Shown here piece by piece: positions 26,872 through 37,148 of a DNA stretch of 64,000 bases (position 1 is its first letter; each line of letters opens with the position of its first letter). Below the pieces are notes generated by a model. That model saw nothing but the letters and a program-made list of their open reading frames with translations. It was not told the DNA's origin and ran no database searches. Source of the DNA: CAVSLM01 sp963728895 (GTDB lineage: Bacteria; Pseudomonadota; Gammaproteobacteria; JBBQDK01). A program made the translations under genes and the position numbers. Location: positions 1-64,000 of the forward strand of contig CAVSLM010000007.1 of assembly GCA_963728895.1 (NCBI GenBank). The letters are read 5' to 3'.

Positions 26872-27154
26872 ACTGCACCTCGGCTGTGCGCACGACCTCG
26901 TCGCGGAAGTAGCGGGAGACATCTTCAGCCGCGCGCAGATCAACGCGCCTGCCGCCGAGCAGCTCCGAGAGCTCCTCTTCGATGGTGGCAAGAGCTAGAA
27001 GGCCCGGCTTTCCGCCTGGCTCGAACTCGACCAGCAGGTCGATGTCGCTGTCGGGGCGGTCCGTGCACCTGAGCACCGATCCAAACAGCGACAGCTTGCG
27101 AATGCAGTACTTGTCCGCGAGCGTTTCATCGTCCACCGGCAAACGGGTTTTCAT
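26858..27154 (-). CDS. mntA: MntA-type antitoxin, minimal nucleotidyltransferase
   Basis: 98 residues with the nucleotidyltransferase signature LSLFGSVLRCTDRPDSDIDL then LLVEFEPG (GS-x-D-x-D), and DLRAAEDVSRYFRDEVVRTA at the end. In HEPN/MNT pairs this protein AMPylates the HEPN toxin. The gene looks intact but the partner is reduced to 12 codons, so it is an orphan antitoxin. Confidence 0.8.
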   Translation of the reverse strand: MKTRLPVDDETLADKYCIRKLSLFGSVLRCTDRPDSDIDLLVEFEPGGKPGLLALATIEEELSELLGGRRVDLRAAEDVSRYFRDEVVRTAEVQYARR

Positions 27155-27391
27155 GTGTCACCTCGGGTGGTCTGCTCGGCTTACCAACGGGACCTCAGGT
27201 GCCCCTCGGTGCTGATTGCCAACCTCTACGGTATCGCCCCTCCTGCCGCGAGCCATCGGCATGGCAAGCACGCCAAGGGCGGACGGATGGAATGAAGCCC
27301 GGTCCCTGCTCGAGCAGTTCCATGACCTTTTCGGCGAGCTCGTGATTCGTGATAGCCTTTCGCGTCCATTCCTTCGGTGGGCCGGCCTGGG

Positions 27392-28215
27392 CTACTTCGT
27401 CATCCGCTCGAACCGGCACCTGATCCCGGCCCTATTGCTCTGCTCCAAGATGTGGAACTCAGCGGCCGCACCGTCGGGGCAGCTCGCGTCAATCTTGTCG
27501 GGGTTGACGACTCGCGCTTCGCGCGGATCGCCATCGAAAATCGCGACCCATCCTGTGCCGACACGCTTGAGTTTTCCAGGCCGAGTTTGACCCTTCTGTA
27601 TCGGCTTGGGTGCTACGGCCGCTGGACGCGGCTGCACGTTCACTCCGCGGGCAGCACCGTGTCGGCCTTCGGTCCTCTCCGTTCGGCGCACACGCGTGTC
27701 ACGCCTATCCCCGCCGCCAGCGCTGGGTCGCGGGGGATCGACCGGCCACGGTGGCTCACTGGCTCCCGTAACGCCGTGGGGCGTGGGCAGGACCGGGCGC
27801 TCCCGGAATTGAGCAAGCTCGTTGCATGCCGTTGCCGTAGGTGCGGGGCGGCTCACCCATTCGAGAAGGCGAAAGAGCGTATCGAGCCGCGCGATCTGCC
27901 CGAAGAGGAACCGAAAACGACGGCACCTTCGAGCACGTCCTTGACGGCTACAAACGGCGTGTCGCGTTCGATCTCACTCTCCGCAAGGACCTGAATCAGG
28001 CCGTCGAACTCCTGACCCGTATCGAGGAACTCGAACACGAAGATGGCCCCGTGCGTTTCCCGCCTCGCTCCTCCTTCCACGCCCGCGCTCGGTCGCTCTG
28101 CTGGTGAATGCGTGCCAGGTCCCGCGCTGTGGCTAACCCGCCGAACCGACAGCAGGGACCTTGTCGACGAAACGAACCGGTGGGGGACGAGAGCGGCAGG
28201 TGCGCTCGGTCGATC
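27392..28215 (-). pseudogene. RAMP-superfamily CRISPR protein remnant, frameshifted
   Basis: Low-confidence reconstruction. The minus frame to 27853 contains GAIFVFEFLDTGQEFDGLIQ, then VAVKDVLEGAVVFGSSSGRSRG, which look like the beta hairpin and glycine-rich loop at the C-terminus of Cas7-like RAMP proteins. A second frame (27392-27856) adds RPGKLKRVGTGWVAIFDGDP and GIRCRFERM, an OB-like piece I cannot place. It directly follows the decayed cas8. It may be the last gene of the I-G operon or a piece of another CRISPR system. Confidence 0.35.
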
Positions 28216-29132
28216 GTCGCTACCATATCCCGAACGCAGGCGCAATGGAGAGCTACCCTTCTCCCCAGTCACCCGCGCCACACCGAACGCCGCGAACGCG
28301 CCACGCGCACGTGCGGCGTCAGCGTCGCGCGGCCCAATGGCGAGCAGCGAGCGCACTGTCGCGACCGTCGCGGGCAGGTTCCAAAGCATCCACTCGAAGA
28401 ACACGCGGCCCTGGCCGCGTCGCGACGCGATGCACATCGGGCGCCGCAATGGGCACACTGGCAAAAGTTCGAACGCTGGGATGGCGAGGGCCTGTGCGCC
28501 CAGCTCGGTTTTGTATTCGCTGCAACGCCGGCGTCGGATTGGTCGCGCGAAGCGCGTAGAGGCGCTCGTCCGCGGGGTCGAGGCGCAGGGTCGGCTTGCG
28601 CGTGCCGAGTGCCAACGTCTTTCGCTTCTCAGGCGCCACCGAGTAGCCCTTTGACCATGTCCGGAACAGCGCAGCCTCGAGATGCTCGGGTTCAACGAGC
28701 GAGAGCGCATCCCTCATCGAGCGGATCAGCTCCTGGTGACTCGCACCATTCGCGGCACATAGAGTCGATTCAGCCACCTTGTCACCGCCGGTTCCGCACG
28801 CAAGCCCCGAGAGAGCGTCCCGCTGCCAACCGTTCGCCGCCTCGGCGAGTGCATCGAACGTGGCCGGGGTGAAGTCGGCCGGTTTGTTCACGGTCGAGAG
28901 GTGCCGCCGTAAAACCGTTCCCGAGCGTTGAGCCTACGTACCACAGCGCTCACAAGGGACGCTGGGTCGGCGCCGCCACGCCAGCCAACTCTCCGATGCA
29001 CTGAGCATCGAACGCGACAGTGTCGGGCGCGATGAACCCCGTTCAGACGCGTCTTCGTCCAAGAGACGTAGCGCGCCGAGGGCCGTCATGAACCCGAGCA
29101 GGTCGGCTTCCATCGATCCCGTTGAGCTTCAT
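28215..29132 (-). pseudogene. cas8: Type I-G/I-U large subunit (Cas8-like), several frameshifts
   Basis: Blocks in order on the minus strand: MKLNGID at 29132, ADLLGFMTALGALRLLDED after a one-base shift, then FDALAEAANGWQRDALSGLA, GASHQELIRSMRDALSLVEP, LRLDPADERLYALRATNPTP, and in another frame ELGAQALAIPAFELLPVCPL, WNLPATVATVRSLLA and ARVTGEKG. Their order and style match large subunits of I-U/I-G systems (N-terminal LLGFLAALG, middle DP-D-RRYAL, C-terminal RVT-GK), from memory of that family. At least three shifts break it. In a working system it would recognise the PAM and recruit Cas3. Confidence 0.55.
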
Positions 29133-31997
29133 CTTTCGTCCCCGCGTTCCTCTGCCTCGCTGGCGCGATGGTCGGCCGCCTTAGGATTGCTTCGAGCCAA
29201 CAGAGCTCGAGCCAGCCGTAGCGTTCGACGAGCGACCAGAAGCGGTCGGCGAGCGGGGAGTCGAGACGGTGGAGCCCGTGGTTCGAGCTCACGGGGCCAA
29301 ACGAGAGCGAGCCGAACTCCGTGCTGGTGTGGCGGGGGAGGCTCATCTCCACCGGGGCATCGTCGACCACCGGCGGTGCGAACGGCCGGCAGTAGCCGTG
29401 GTGACTTCCGACAAGATGCAGCACCAGATCGACGTCACACGCTTTCGCGGCGACCGTGTCTCGGACGGCTTCAATCATCGCGACGGATTGCACTTCGTGG
29501 CGAGCACCGCGTGGGTAGCGGCTGCGCTTGCGCGCGAGATCGTGCGCCTGCTTCGCGCCGGGGGACATCGCGGATTTCGCCCACGCCGTGTCGTCCTTGA
29601 GCAGATCGACCTCGTCGCCGCCTCGGAGCGGAGACTGGATCTGGGTCGACCTTTCCGACGTCGTGCAGCCAGCCGGCGAGAGCGAGGTCCGACTCGAGCT
29701 CTTTTGGAAGTGCCAGAAGAGTGGCGTAGTCGCGGGCGAAGCGCGCGACGTCTTCGCTGTGCCGCGCCAGGGTGATCCCCGCGCGCGCCCGGCGTGGAAC
29801 GAGTCCTCTTCGTCGGTGCTGGTATCTGCCCCCGGTTCCACGCTTGCGTCCGTTCCGCGGATCGCCGCGCGGAGTTCCGAGGGGCGCAGCCGGTGCCCTT
29901 CGACGACGGTCCAACTCTCCTCCGCGAGTTCGACGACCGTGCGGCGAAGCCGCCCGGTCAGCGCGCTGAGCCAGGGCCGCCGCCACGATGGCCCGTCCTC
30001 GTCGGCCGCGGCGCGTGCCATGGACGGCACATCGTCCGCGTCCTCGACCGAACCAAGCAGCAGTCCGCGAAGGACGGCTGGATGCACCCGCAGCACCGGC
30101 CGACCACGCGCCAGCAGGGTAGCACGCTCTGCTAGGTCCGCTACCGGGAACCTCGCGCTCGGATCGAAGCTGCCGTCGCTCAGCCCGCCGCGCAGCGAAG
30201 GCACCACGATTGTGTCCCCGGGGCGTAGCCCACGGGCGTCGATCACCTCGCTGGCCTCGCCGCGCCAGCGCAGCGCGAGATCCCCGGTTCGCACATCTCC
30301 GCCCACCGGCTCTTCGCTCCGCTCCACGTCCGCGAAGTCTCCGTGCTCGCGCTCCCCAGCGAGCCAGCTCCGCGCCGCGGCGAACGGCACGGCCACGGCC
30401 TCCAGGCTCGACGGCCGGACAGCCTCTACGACGGCTGTCGCCGAGCCATCATCCTCGTCCAGGTGCTCGTCTAGCAGGTCTGTGCGCCAGACGACCTGCA
30501 CGTCCGGCGGCCCCGAGTCCGGCCCGTGCAGGAACAGCGACACATCGGGCACGACGGCCGGCTCCGGCGACGTCTGTGTCCACAGATCCAGATACGCTGG
30601 CAGCAGCGTCGGCGCGCTCTTCTTGGGCGCCAGCAGTTCGTTGATGTGGTCCGGCGTCGGCAACGCCTCGATGCCGAAATCCAGCGTCTTGTTCTTCTTC
30701 CGAGAGCACTGCTCGTTCAGCCACTTCCACGTCGCAGCAAGCGCCGGGCTGTAGATGGGATCGTTCTTGGCGCCGTCTCGGACGTGCAGCACCACGCCCT
30801 CGGCCCTCCCATACTCGCCGAGCCGATCAACGCGCCGAAGCGTTGCCTGAGCGCATCGAGGCTCGCCGACTCCGTGACGAGCGCATCGAAGTCGAAATCG
30901 GCGCCGGCCTCGATGGACTGCGTTCCGACGATTACGAGCCCCCGCGTCACGGCTGCTCGGTCGCGGCCCGTCGCGATGCGCTCACGGTGCGCGGCAAGCA
31001 CGTCGTCGCGATCGAGCGGCCGCATTCTGCCGGTGAGTAACACGACATCAGTGCGGTCGCCGACCTGCTTCCGGAGTGCCGACGACAGGTCTCGCGCGGA
31101 AGCAACGCGATTGACGACGACAGCCACGACCGCGTGGCGATCGAGCAGTTCGACGACCTCCTTCGCACAGGCGCTTGGCAGATCACTGCGAGCCGCGATC
31201 TCCGCGAGCCGCGCGGGCTTCGCAGCGTGGAGCCGTGCCCCGAGCGCCGAGCCCGGCACTCGCTCGGTCTCCTCGAGACGGAACACGTCCGAGCCAACGT
31301 CTCCCGGCGTGGCGGAGAGCAGCGCGTATTGGAGCGGGCGCATCCCGGGACGGCGCGGCCCTGCGGATCGAAGCGACCCGAGGCGCTCGAGCGTCTGAGC
31401 AAATGGTTGGGAGAGGTGCACCTCGTCGAGCAGGACGAGCGTGTCATTAGCTAAGAGCCCTGCATGCACCGGCTTCATGCTGCGCGAGACGCCGTAGCCC
31501 TGGGTCAGCATCCGCGACCCGAGCTGGTCGACGGTCGACGCAATGATGAGCGGTTGGTGGGGCATGCGAGCCCAGCCGTCATCCTTCGCGATGCCACCGC
31601 GCAGCGTGAAGACGGCGAGCGGCTCTTCCTGGTCGCCAACAAGGCTCCGCAGCGAGACAGCGACCTCCGCAAGGACGCCGTTCTCCGCCTCCGTGAGGCT
31701 CCGGAGCAGGTTGCGTCCGCGCTCTGCCGCGTGATCGACCACGACACGCCTGTCGACCACCATCGCGATCCGTCGCGCGCACCAGCGCTCCGCGGGTGGA
31801 CGTCCGGCATCGAGAGCGAGCGCGAAGAGCGCGATGTCAACGCAGGTCGTCTTGCCCGCGCCTGTCGGCAAGTCGAGCACTTTAGGCCACGTCCGCGCGG
31901 CGTCGAGCTCCCGCAGCAGGCGCTCCTGCCACGAGAACGGCGGCTTTCCGTGCACGGCGGCATGGAACGCGGCGAAGTCCTCCACGCGCAGGCTCAT
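29086..31997 (-). pseudogene. cas3: Cas3 helicase with C-terminal HD (type I-G), several frameshifts
   Basis: Starts at 31997, overlapping csb2 by 4 bp. Walker A LDLPTGAGKTT (residues 41-51), DEVH box at 191-194, LLSATPGD and GTQSIEAGADFDFD motifs are intact. At about 30838 a base is missing in QRFGR-VDRLGEYGRAEGVV, moving the rest to another frame (YSPALAATWKWLNEQ and on). Between about 29770 and 29640 two more shifts move the HD core (GITLARHSEDVARFARDYAT, LALAGWLHDVGKVDP) out of and back into frame before RYPRGARHEVQSVAMIEA and LVLHLVGSHHGYCRPFA. The HD at the C-terminus is the I-U/I-G arrangement. Probably inactive as it stands. Confidence 0.85.
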
Positions 31998-33670
31998 TGC
32001 TCGCCTCCGCTGTGCACGGGCAGGCAGAGGCCAAGACCAAAAAAGCGACCGGCGCCGAGGAGCACCGGGCCGCGCACCACGCGGTCGAACCGGATGTCCG
32101 CGTGAACTCGCGCGCGCGGATGCCGGCCGGGCCGACCCGGCCACGGTTGGAACGCGCGCACCGGTTGCGCGCCTGGGAGCATCGGCGCCAGACTGATCTC
32201 CACCGAGATCGGCCGAGGAAGACCGATGCGCTCACAAGCGTCCACAACGGTGCGCTGCGCTTCTACCGACGCCTTGTGCGCGGTGCGCGCGGAGTTGCTC
32301 CGCAGGTTCCCCGGGTGTCGATCCAGCGCGATGGGTGTCGCAGTGATGAACCGGGTCGAGGGCCTGCACCACCTGGAAGGCGAGAGCGCCTGCTTCTGCG
32401 AAATTTCGACGCGGGCGAGCTGGAGCGCCGGAAGGCCGTCGCCCGCGAGCTCGACGAGCCCGTCCCGTGCCGTCTTCTTCTCCCAAGTCGCGATCAGTCG
32501 CAGGAGATTCCGGCGATCAGCGTCGTCGATTTCGCCGGGCAGAACGATCGCGCAGCCCTGCACCGACCCGTCCGCGTGCGCATGCCCTACGAACGGGCAT
32601 GCGACGAATGCGACGTGCGGCCGCTCGCTTGGTCCTCCGCCCGGTCCGTGGCCCGACAGCACGGAGGGCAGTTCGCCGTCGGACCCATTCGCCTCAATTA
32701 GCGCTGCGCGCATCGCGCGTGCGACGTCCGTTCCGCGTGACGACAGCGGACGCGCGCCCTGACGACGCTCGTATAGGATCCAGTCGTCCGTGAACACGCC
32801 GCGCGGCGCCTCCGGTGGTACGGCGGGGGCCGGCCTTGCGTACCGCTGCGGCCGCGCCGGGAGCACGCGACTTTCGACCGCCTGGTGCCATGCGAACGCC
32901 GCTTCCAGTCGCGCGAGCTGTCCTTCGCCGACGACGCGCAGCACCCAGTCGCCGTCGCTCGCAGGAACGAGGGTCGGCTCTACAGGCGAATCGAGGACCA
33001 CTAAGCGCACCAGAGACGACGAGTGCCCGAGGCGTGTCACGCGCGCGCAGAGAGTCTCCAGGGCGGAGCGCTGCTCCGCAGTCGGATCGATCTCCCACGC
33101 GAACAAGAACGTGGTGCGACGGGGCAAAACAACAGGGAATGTCCGCACCTGCCGCGTGCGCCGGTCCGGTATCAGGGCGGCAGCAGCAGCCACATCGACG
33201 GCTGACGGGTCGTCGCTGCGCGAGAGCGCCTTCACCAAGAAGGCGGAGAGCTTCTTCTCCGCGTTCGTCACCGCCTTCGTCGCCCCCTTCACACCGCTCG
33301 CCTTGCTCCTGGCGTCGGCCTCCCGCTCAGCTGCGACGAGTGCCGCCTCGGCCTCGCGGAGCCTGCCGACGAGTGGCCACACGTCTCTGACCACGGAGAT
33401 GTCGTTGACGGGGACGAAGACGTCGTGCACGTCGCGTCGTCCCGCACGCTCGTCAACCTCGAGGTCCACGTCGAGCACAGGCGGCGGCTGCCGCTCCAGC
33501 CAGAGCAGCGCCGCGCGCTCGGTCTCATCAACAGGGTCACGGTCGTGCAGTGCGGCAACCATCGCGGAGAAGAGCCGCGCAGGATGGGGCGGCCATTCGG
33601 CCCGCCGCCTGTCGTCGTGCGCGGTCGCCGCGTAGCGCCCCGTGAGGAGCTCCAGCTCGATGGCCAGCAC
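31994..33670 (-). CDS. csb2: Csb2 (GSU0054 family), Cas5-Cas6-like subunit of type I-G
   Basis: 558 residues from a GTG at 33670 immediately after the csb1 stop. The N-terminus LAIELELLTGRYAATAHDDR and EWPPHPARLFSAMVAAL are the Csb2 (TIGR02165) signature. Middle: LSGHGPGGGPSERPHVAFVA, FVGHAHADGSVQGCAIVLP. C-terminus: VHADIRFDRVVRGPVLLGAG and RFFGLGLCLPV, a Cas6-like glycine-rich end. Csb2 combines the Cas5 role with crRNA processing in I-G systems. No frameshift seen, unlike its neighbours cas3 and cas8. Confidence 0.9.
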   Translation of the reverse strand: MLAIELELLTGRYAATAHDDRRRAEWPPHPARLFSAMVAALHDRDPVDETERAALLWLERQPPPVLDVDLEVDERAGRRDVHDVFVPVNDISVVRDVWPLVGRLREAEAALVAAEREADARSKASGVKGATKAVTNAEKKLSAFLVKALSRSDDPSAVDVAAAAALIPDRRTRQVRTFPVVLPRRTTFLFAWEIDPTAEQRSALETLCARVTRLGHSSSLVRLVVLDSPVEPTLVPASDGDWVLRVVGEGQLARLEAAFAWHQAVESRVLPARPQRYARPAPAVPPEAPRGVFTDDWILYERRQGARPLSSRGTDVARAMRAALIEANGSDGELPSVLSGHGPGGGPSERPHVAFVACPFVGHAHADGSVQGCAIVLPGEIDDADRRNLLRLIATWEKKTARDGLVELAGDGLPALQLARVEISQKQALSPSRWCRPSTRFITATPIALDRHPGNLRSNSARTAHKASVEAQRTVVDACERIGLPRPISVEISLAPMLPGAQPVRAFQPWPGRPGRHPRARVHADIRFDRVVRGPVLLGAGRFFGLGLCLPVHSGGEQ

Positions 33671-34921
33671 TCAGCCCTCCTCGATCTCGGCCCCGGTAGC
33701 AGCTAGCTCGCGACTCCTGATCACAAGGTGCTTGAGCTTCTCCGATGGCCGCAGCTCGGCGAGCGTCTCGCCGGGCACGAGCCGCGCGTCACCCTTCTTG
33801 AACTGGAGCGCGTTCGGGAGCGCCGCGACCGCGTTCCCGTAGATTGTGATTGCACCATCCAGGTCCAGTTCGAAGGGAGTCGCCTTGCCATCCTTCGCGA
33901 TGAGCTCGAGCTTTAGCGCGCCATCTGTCCGCGGAACCAGAAGGCAACGTGAACGGAGATCAAGACCGCGATCCTCGGCAGCAAGCACGGCGAGCAGGCC
34001 GAGTGCGGCGAGCACCGTTCGCGCCTCTACGTCCCCTCCACCGAACGAAAGGCGACGAAGAGCAGCAAGTGACAGGACCACAGTCTGCTCCGCGTGGTCG
34101 ATGGTTACTCCCCCGGCGACATCGTCGATTGTCGGAGGCACATTGCTGTGGTTGACCTCCGAAACCCTGCCGTCGCCCAGCTTCACGGGCTGGCCGCCCT
34201 TATCCTTTCGCGCTTGCTTCGGGTCGATCGTCCAGCGCTCATCGGGATCTTCGGCCTGCAGTATTTGCGCAGCCTTAGTCACGATGCCTGTCGGATCGAT
34301 TCGGCTCGCGGTCTTCACGCCGGCCTCGACGCCGATACCCACGATCTCCGAAACCAATGAACGCGCGAACTTCGCGCCGAGTCCGCCCTTCGGGCCAGTA
34401 CTGTCCCACAGCCCAAAGACGAGCCCCGTCGGACATACCCTGAAGAGCGGAGCCGCGTTCCGCACTGATGAGTCGGTGAAGGACTTGCCGAGATGAGAGA
34501 GGCGGAAAAGCTGGCCGTCCAGCAGGCTGTCCCGGAGCAACGCGTCCGCGATCCGATGCGGCGCGGACAGCGACGTCACCACCCCGACGTCGGGCGCGAC
34601 GTCCGCGAAGCTCACGGAGATGACGGGCAGTGCGATGCGCTTGTCCACCCACAACGCCTGCAGCGCCTCCTCCATCCGATTCGCCTGACTCTGCACGGAG
34701 TCGAGCAGTACGCACTGCTCGACGACACCATGAGGAAGGCGCCGTTGCTCGCGCGCGTATTTCGCTCCGGGGTCCTTCTTGTTCCGTTCGTCCACGCTGT
34801 GCGAGGGCGGAAACACTTTGTCGCCGGGCCCACCTGCGGGCTCAAGAAAGGCTTTGCCGCGGATCGCTACGGTACTATCACTCACGATGTCACGAAGATT
34901 TTCCAGAGTCATGCAAGTCAT
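33671..34921 (-). CDS. csb1: Csb1 (GSU0053 family), Cas7 backbone of type I-G
   Basis: 416 residues from the ATG at 34921 (AGGAG 5 bp upstream). TLENLRDIVSDSTVAIRGKA then FLEPAGGPGDKVFPPSHS is the Csb1/Cas7u N-terminus. Later blocks CVLLDSVQSQANRMEEALQA, GLVFGLWDSTGPKGGLGAKF and LSLAALRRLSFGGG are family hallmarks. It forms the crRNA filament of the I-G Cascade. Intact, and directly followed by csb2. Confidence 0.92.
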   Translation of the reverse strand: MTCMTLENLRDIVSDSTVAIRGKAFLEPAGGPGDKVFPPSHSVDERNKKDPGAKYAREQRRLPHGVVEQCVLLDSVQSQANRMEEALQALWVDKRIALPVISVSFADVAPDVGVVTSLSAPHRIADALLRDSLLDGQLFRLSHLGKSFTDSSVRNAAPLFRVCPTGLVFGLWDSTGPKGGLGAKFARSLVSEIVGIGVEAGVKTASRIDPTGIVTKAAQILQAEDPDERWTIDPKQARKDKGGQPVKLGDGRVSEVNHSNVPPTIDDVAGGVTIDHAEQTVVLSLAALRRLSFGGGDVEARTVLAALGLLAVLAAEDRGLDLRSRCLLVPRTDGALKLELIAKDGKATPFELDLDGAITIYGNAVAALPNALQFKKGDARLVPGETLAELRPSEKLKHLVIRSRELAATGAEIEEG

Positions 34922-35054
34922 CGGTTCTCCTGAGCGGTGCCCAAACGCACCGTGTAGCACTCGGCACCATATGAAGACTCAGCGCAAGGCCGTGTTCGAC
35001 ATTCACAGCACCGATTGCCGGTCGTGGTCTCGACGCGTGTGTCAAACGCAGCCA

Positions 35055-36053
35055 TCACGGCGTCTCCAACTGGCCTTTCTTGCCGCTGTCACTTCCCTCC
35101 TCTATCGGTCTGCACACCCCATACCCGCGAAACCGTCCCGCTCCGATCAGCATGGGGCCGCACACCGGTGCGTCGAAGACGAGGATGGCATGCGCGTGTC
35201 TGCGTTCGCTGTTGTCCTTGCGGGGCAGTCTCGGGAACGCAAAGGCCGCGGGTACGCCGAGGTGGGCCGAGACGGGGGTCGCGATGACTTCGCGTGGCGC
35301 CGGTAGACCGACGCGGGTGCATGCGGTCGCAACCATTGCCGCGACCTCGCGCTGATACGCCGCATGGTCATCCGCCTTGGGATGACGATCGAACACCACG
35401 GGTGTCACGGTGGACCAGTGCGTCGCCCCTTCTGGGTAGGCGATCCAAGTCTGCGGGCGCAAGTTCCAGGCGGGGGAAGCGGCTGTCTCCGGGGAGACTC
35501 TCCACGCACCCAGACGCCCGAGCGCGAGGCGTCTCACATCGGCGATGGCGCGCAGGGCGCTCCGCCGATCGTCGCGCGGGATTTCCGCCGGCAACGCAAG
35601 CGCCACGCCGAGGAGTCGCCCGTCCGCGCGCTCATGGCCGACGCAGGCGAGCGGCAGAAAGGCCAGATGAGGTCCGTCAAGGGGCTTGCCATCGGCTTCG
35701 TGGCCGGACAGCAGTTGACGAACCCGGTCGGAAAGACCATTGCTGTGGGCGAGGATGGCCTCGCGCCAGCGTTGGACCACTGCGAGGACCGAGAGCAGGT
35801 CCAGGTTGCGGTAGGGCCCGTCTTCGCGCTCGAGTATCAGAACGACAGGATCTGTGTCGAACACGCTTCCTGGCGCGGTGGCCGTGCTGGCGGATTGAGC
35901 CACGGGTGTATGGCCGTGATACCCCGAAAGCTGCGATCGCCGTTGCGTCGGGGCGTCCGGTAACGCTTCCTTCAGCTGCATTTCCACCGCCCTCCGTGCC
36001 TTGCAGTACGAGCTGTCCTCTGTACCGACTTGCAGGTCGGTGAACCGCGCCAC
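35055..36053 (-). pseudogene. Second Csb2-like gene, N-terminus missing
   Basis: 332-residue frame matching the middle and end of Csb2: VRQLLSGHEADGKPLDGPHL, FLPLACVGHERADGRLLGVA, VVFDRHPKADDHAAYQREVA and FDAPVCGPMLIGAGRFRGYG. The N-terminal third with the LTGRYAA block is missing; upstream of about 36050 the DNA belongs to the duplicated segment (copy B). It differs strongly from the csb2 at 31994-33670, so it is not a recent copy. It probably marks the end of another I-G operon joined here. Confidence 0.75.
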
Positions 36054-36144
36054 CGCTTGTCCGTCTTGGCTATGTGGGCGCTTGAAGCGGGGCTAAGTCG
36101 CGCGCGTTGCAGCAAGCTGCACGCAATCGCCGGTTGCCGTGCGC

Positions 36145-36722
36145 TCGACTCGGAATGAAACGGGTGGATGCGGTCGAAAGGATCCATGTGCCGCCTTTCT
36201 TTCCTTGTTCTGATGTGCGCGGCCGCGCCGCCGGGGTGCTGCCAATGCTCCGCGCTTGGTCCAGTGCGGGACCAAGCCGCAGGAAAGCAATCGGACGAGC
36301 GTTCCAACGGCCGCGGGTTTTTTCTGGTCGAAGATTCTACGCGCTGAGTGCCTTGGCGCAACTCTCCCTGAGGGCCGATCCGGGATCGCCGGCTGCGGGC
36401 GAGGCGCGACGGGCAAGCGTGCGTGCGGGGCCCGGGCGCTCAGCAGCTTCGCGGCGATGCCTGCGAACGGGTTGCGTGGCTGTGACGGCGGCGGCCCTGC
36501 GGGCCGCAATCGCGCCGCCGGGAGCGACGCTCCCACAGGGGGCTTCGTTCACCCTCGGCAGGACCATCGTCCTTGCAGGTCGGCTCCTTCGTCCTCGCCA
36601 GGACGATCGTCACCTGCGGGTCCAAAATGGAATTCCGCCACGGCTGAATGCCGGCACCGTAGGAGCGGGGCTATGCACCGCGATTCTGCGGCGCGGCAGC
36701 GCCGCAGGCTTCGGCGTTCGTA
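36145..36722. repeat. Long duplicated segment, copy B
   Basis: Partner of 14829-15432. The match begins at CGCTCGACTCGGAATGAAAC and ends in GCGCGGCAGCGCCGCAGGCT; the segment from 36545 to 36640 is more diverged. It ends on the minus strand in MDPFDRIHPFHSESS and is then joined to the truncated csb2-like gene. The two copies are in the same orientation and about 21 kb apart, with the array, adaptation genes and the I-G operon between them. Confidence 0.75.
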
Positions 36723-36825
36723 CGGGCGTCGCGGCAGCGCTGCCGGCTTCGAACTTCGCACAGGCCTCGCGGCAGCGCGGCCCTGCGGGCCGCAATCGCG
36801 CCGCCGGGAGCGACGCTCCCACAGG
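36493..36825. repeat. Two GGGAGCGACGCTCCC hairpins with shared flank
   Basis: The block GCGGCCCTGCGGGCCGCAAT, then CGCGCCGCCGGGAGCGACGC and TCCCACAG occurs at about 36493-36540 and again at 36776-36825, and a third time in copy A at about 15240-15290. It contains two hairpins (GCGGCCCTGCGGGCCGC and GGGAGCGACGCTCCC). This is a third REP-like family in the window. Confidence 0.75.
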
Positions 36826-36957
36826 GGGGGCGGGTTCGTGTTGGGCAGGGCCATGGTAGCCGGCGGTTCGTTCGTCCACGGCAGGATCATGATCCCCTGC
36901 GGGTGTAGGTGCTCCCGTCGGCCTGACGGTTGCAACCATTCGCCTGGCGGGCGGGTC

Positions 36958-37148
36958 ACTAGCCCGGAAATCTCACCAGCCGGCCAGCGGCTGGCGAGTA
37001 AGTGAACGGATCGTGGGGAAGATCTGGCACTTTTCACGACCTCCGAACGATGACACTCTGTTCACGCCGCCAGCCTATCCCGGTTCTGGCGGTTTCTCGC
37101 TGCGAATTCCGCCAGCTCCCGGGATGCTGGTGAGATTTCCGGGCTAGT
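36958..37148. mobile_element. 191-bp MITE-like element with perfect 23-bp inverted repeats
   Basis: Left end 36958-36980 begins ACTAGCCCGGAAATCTCACC; right end 37126-37148 is its exact reverse complement, ending GGTGAGATTTCCGGGCTAGT. The interior carries further inverted pieces (CCAGCGGCTGG, GCGAATTCCGCCAGC). No coding frame of note. Decayed relatives lie at 23690-23945 and 39352-39472 and one end at 50848-50895. No target duplication is obvious outside the ends. Confidence 0.75.
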
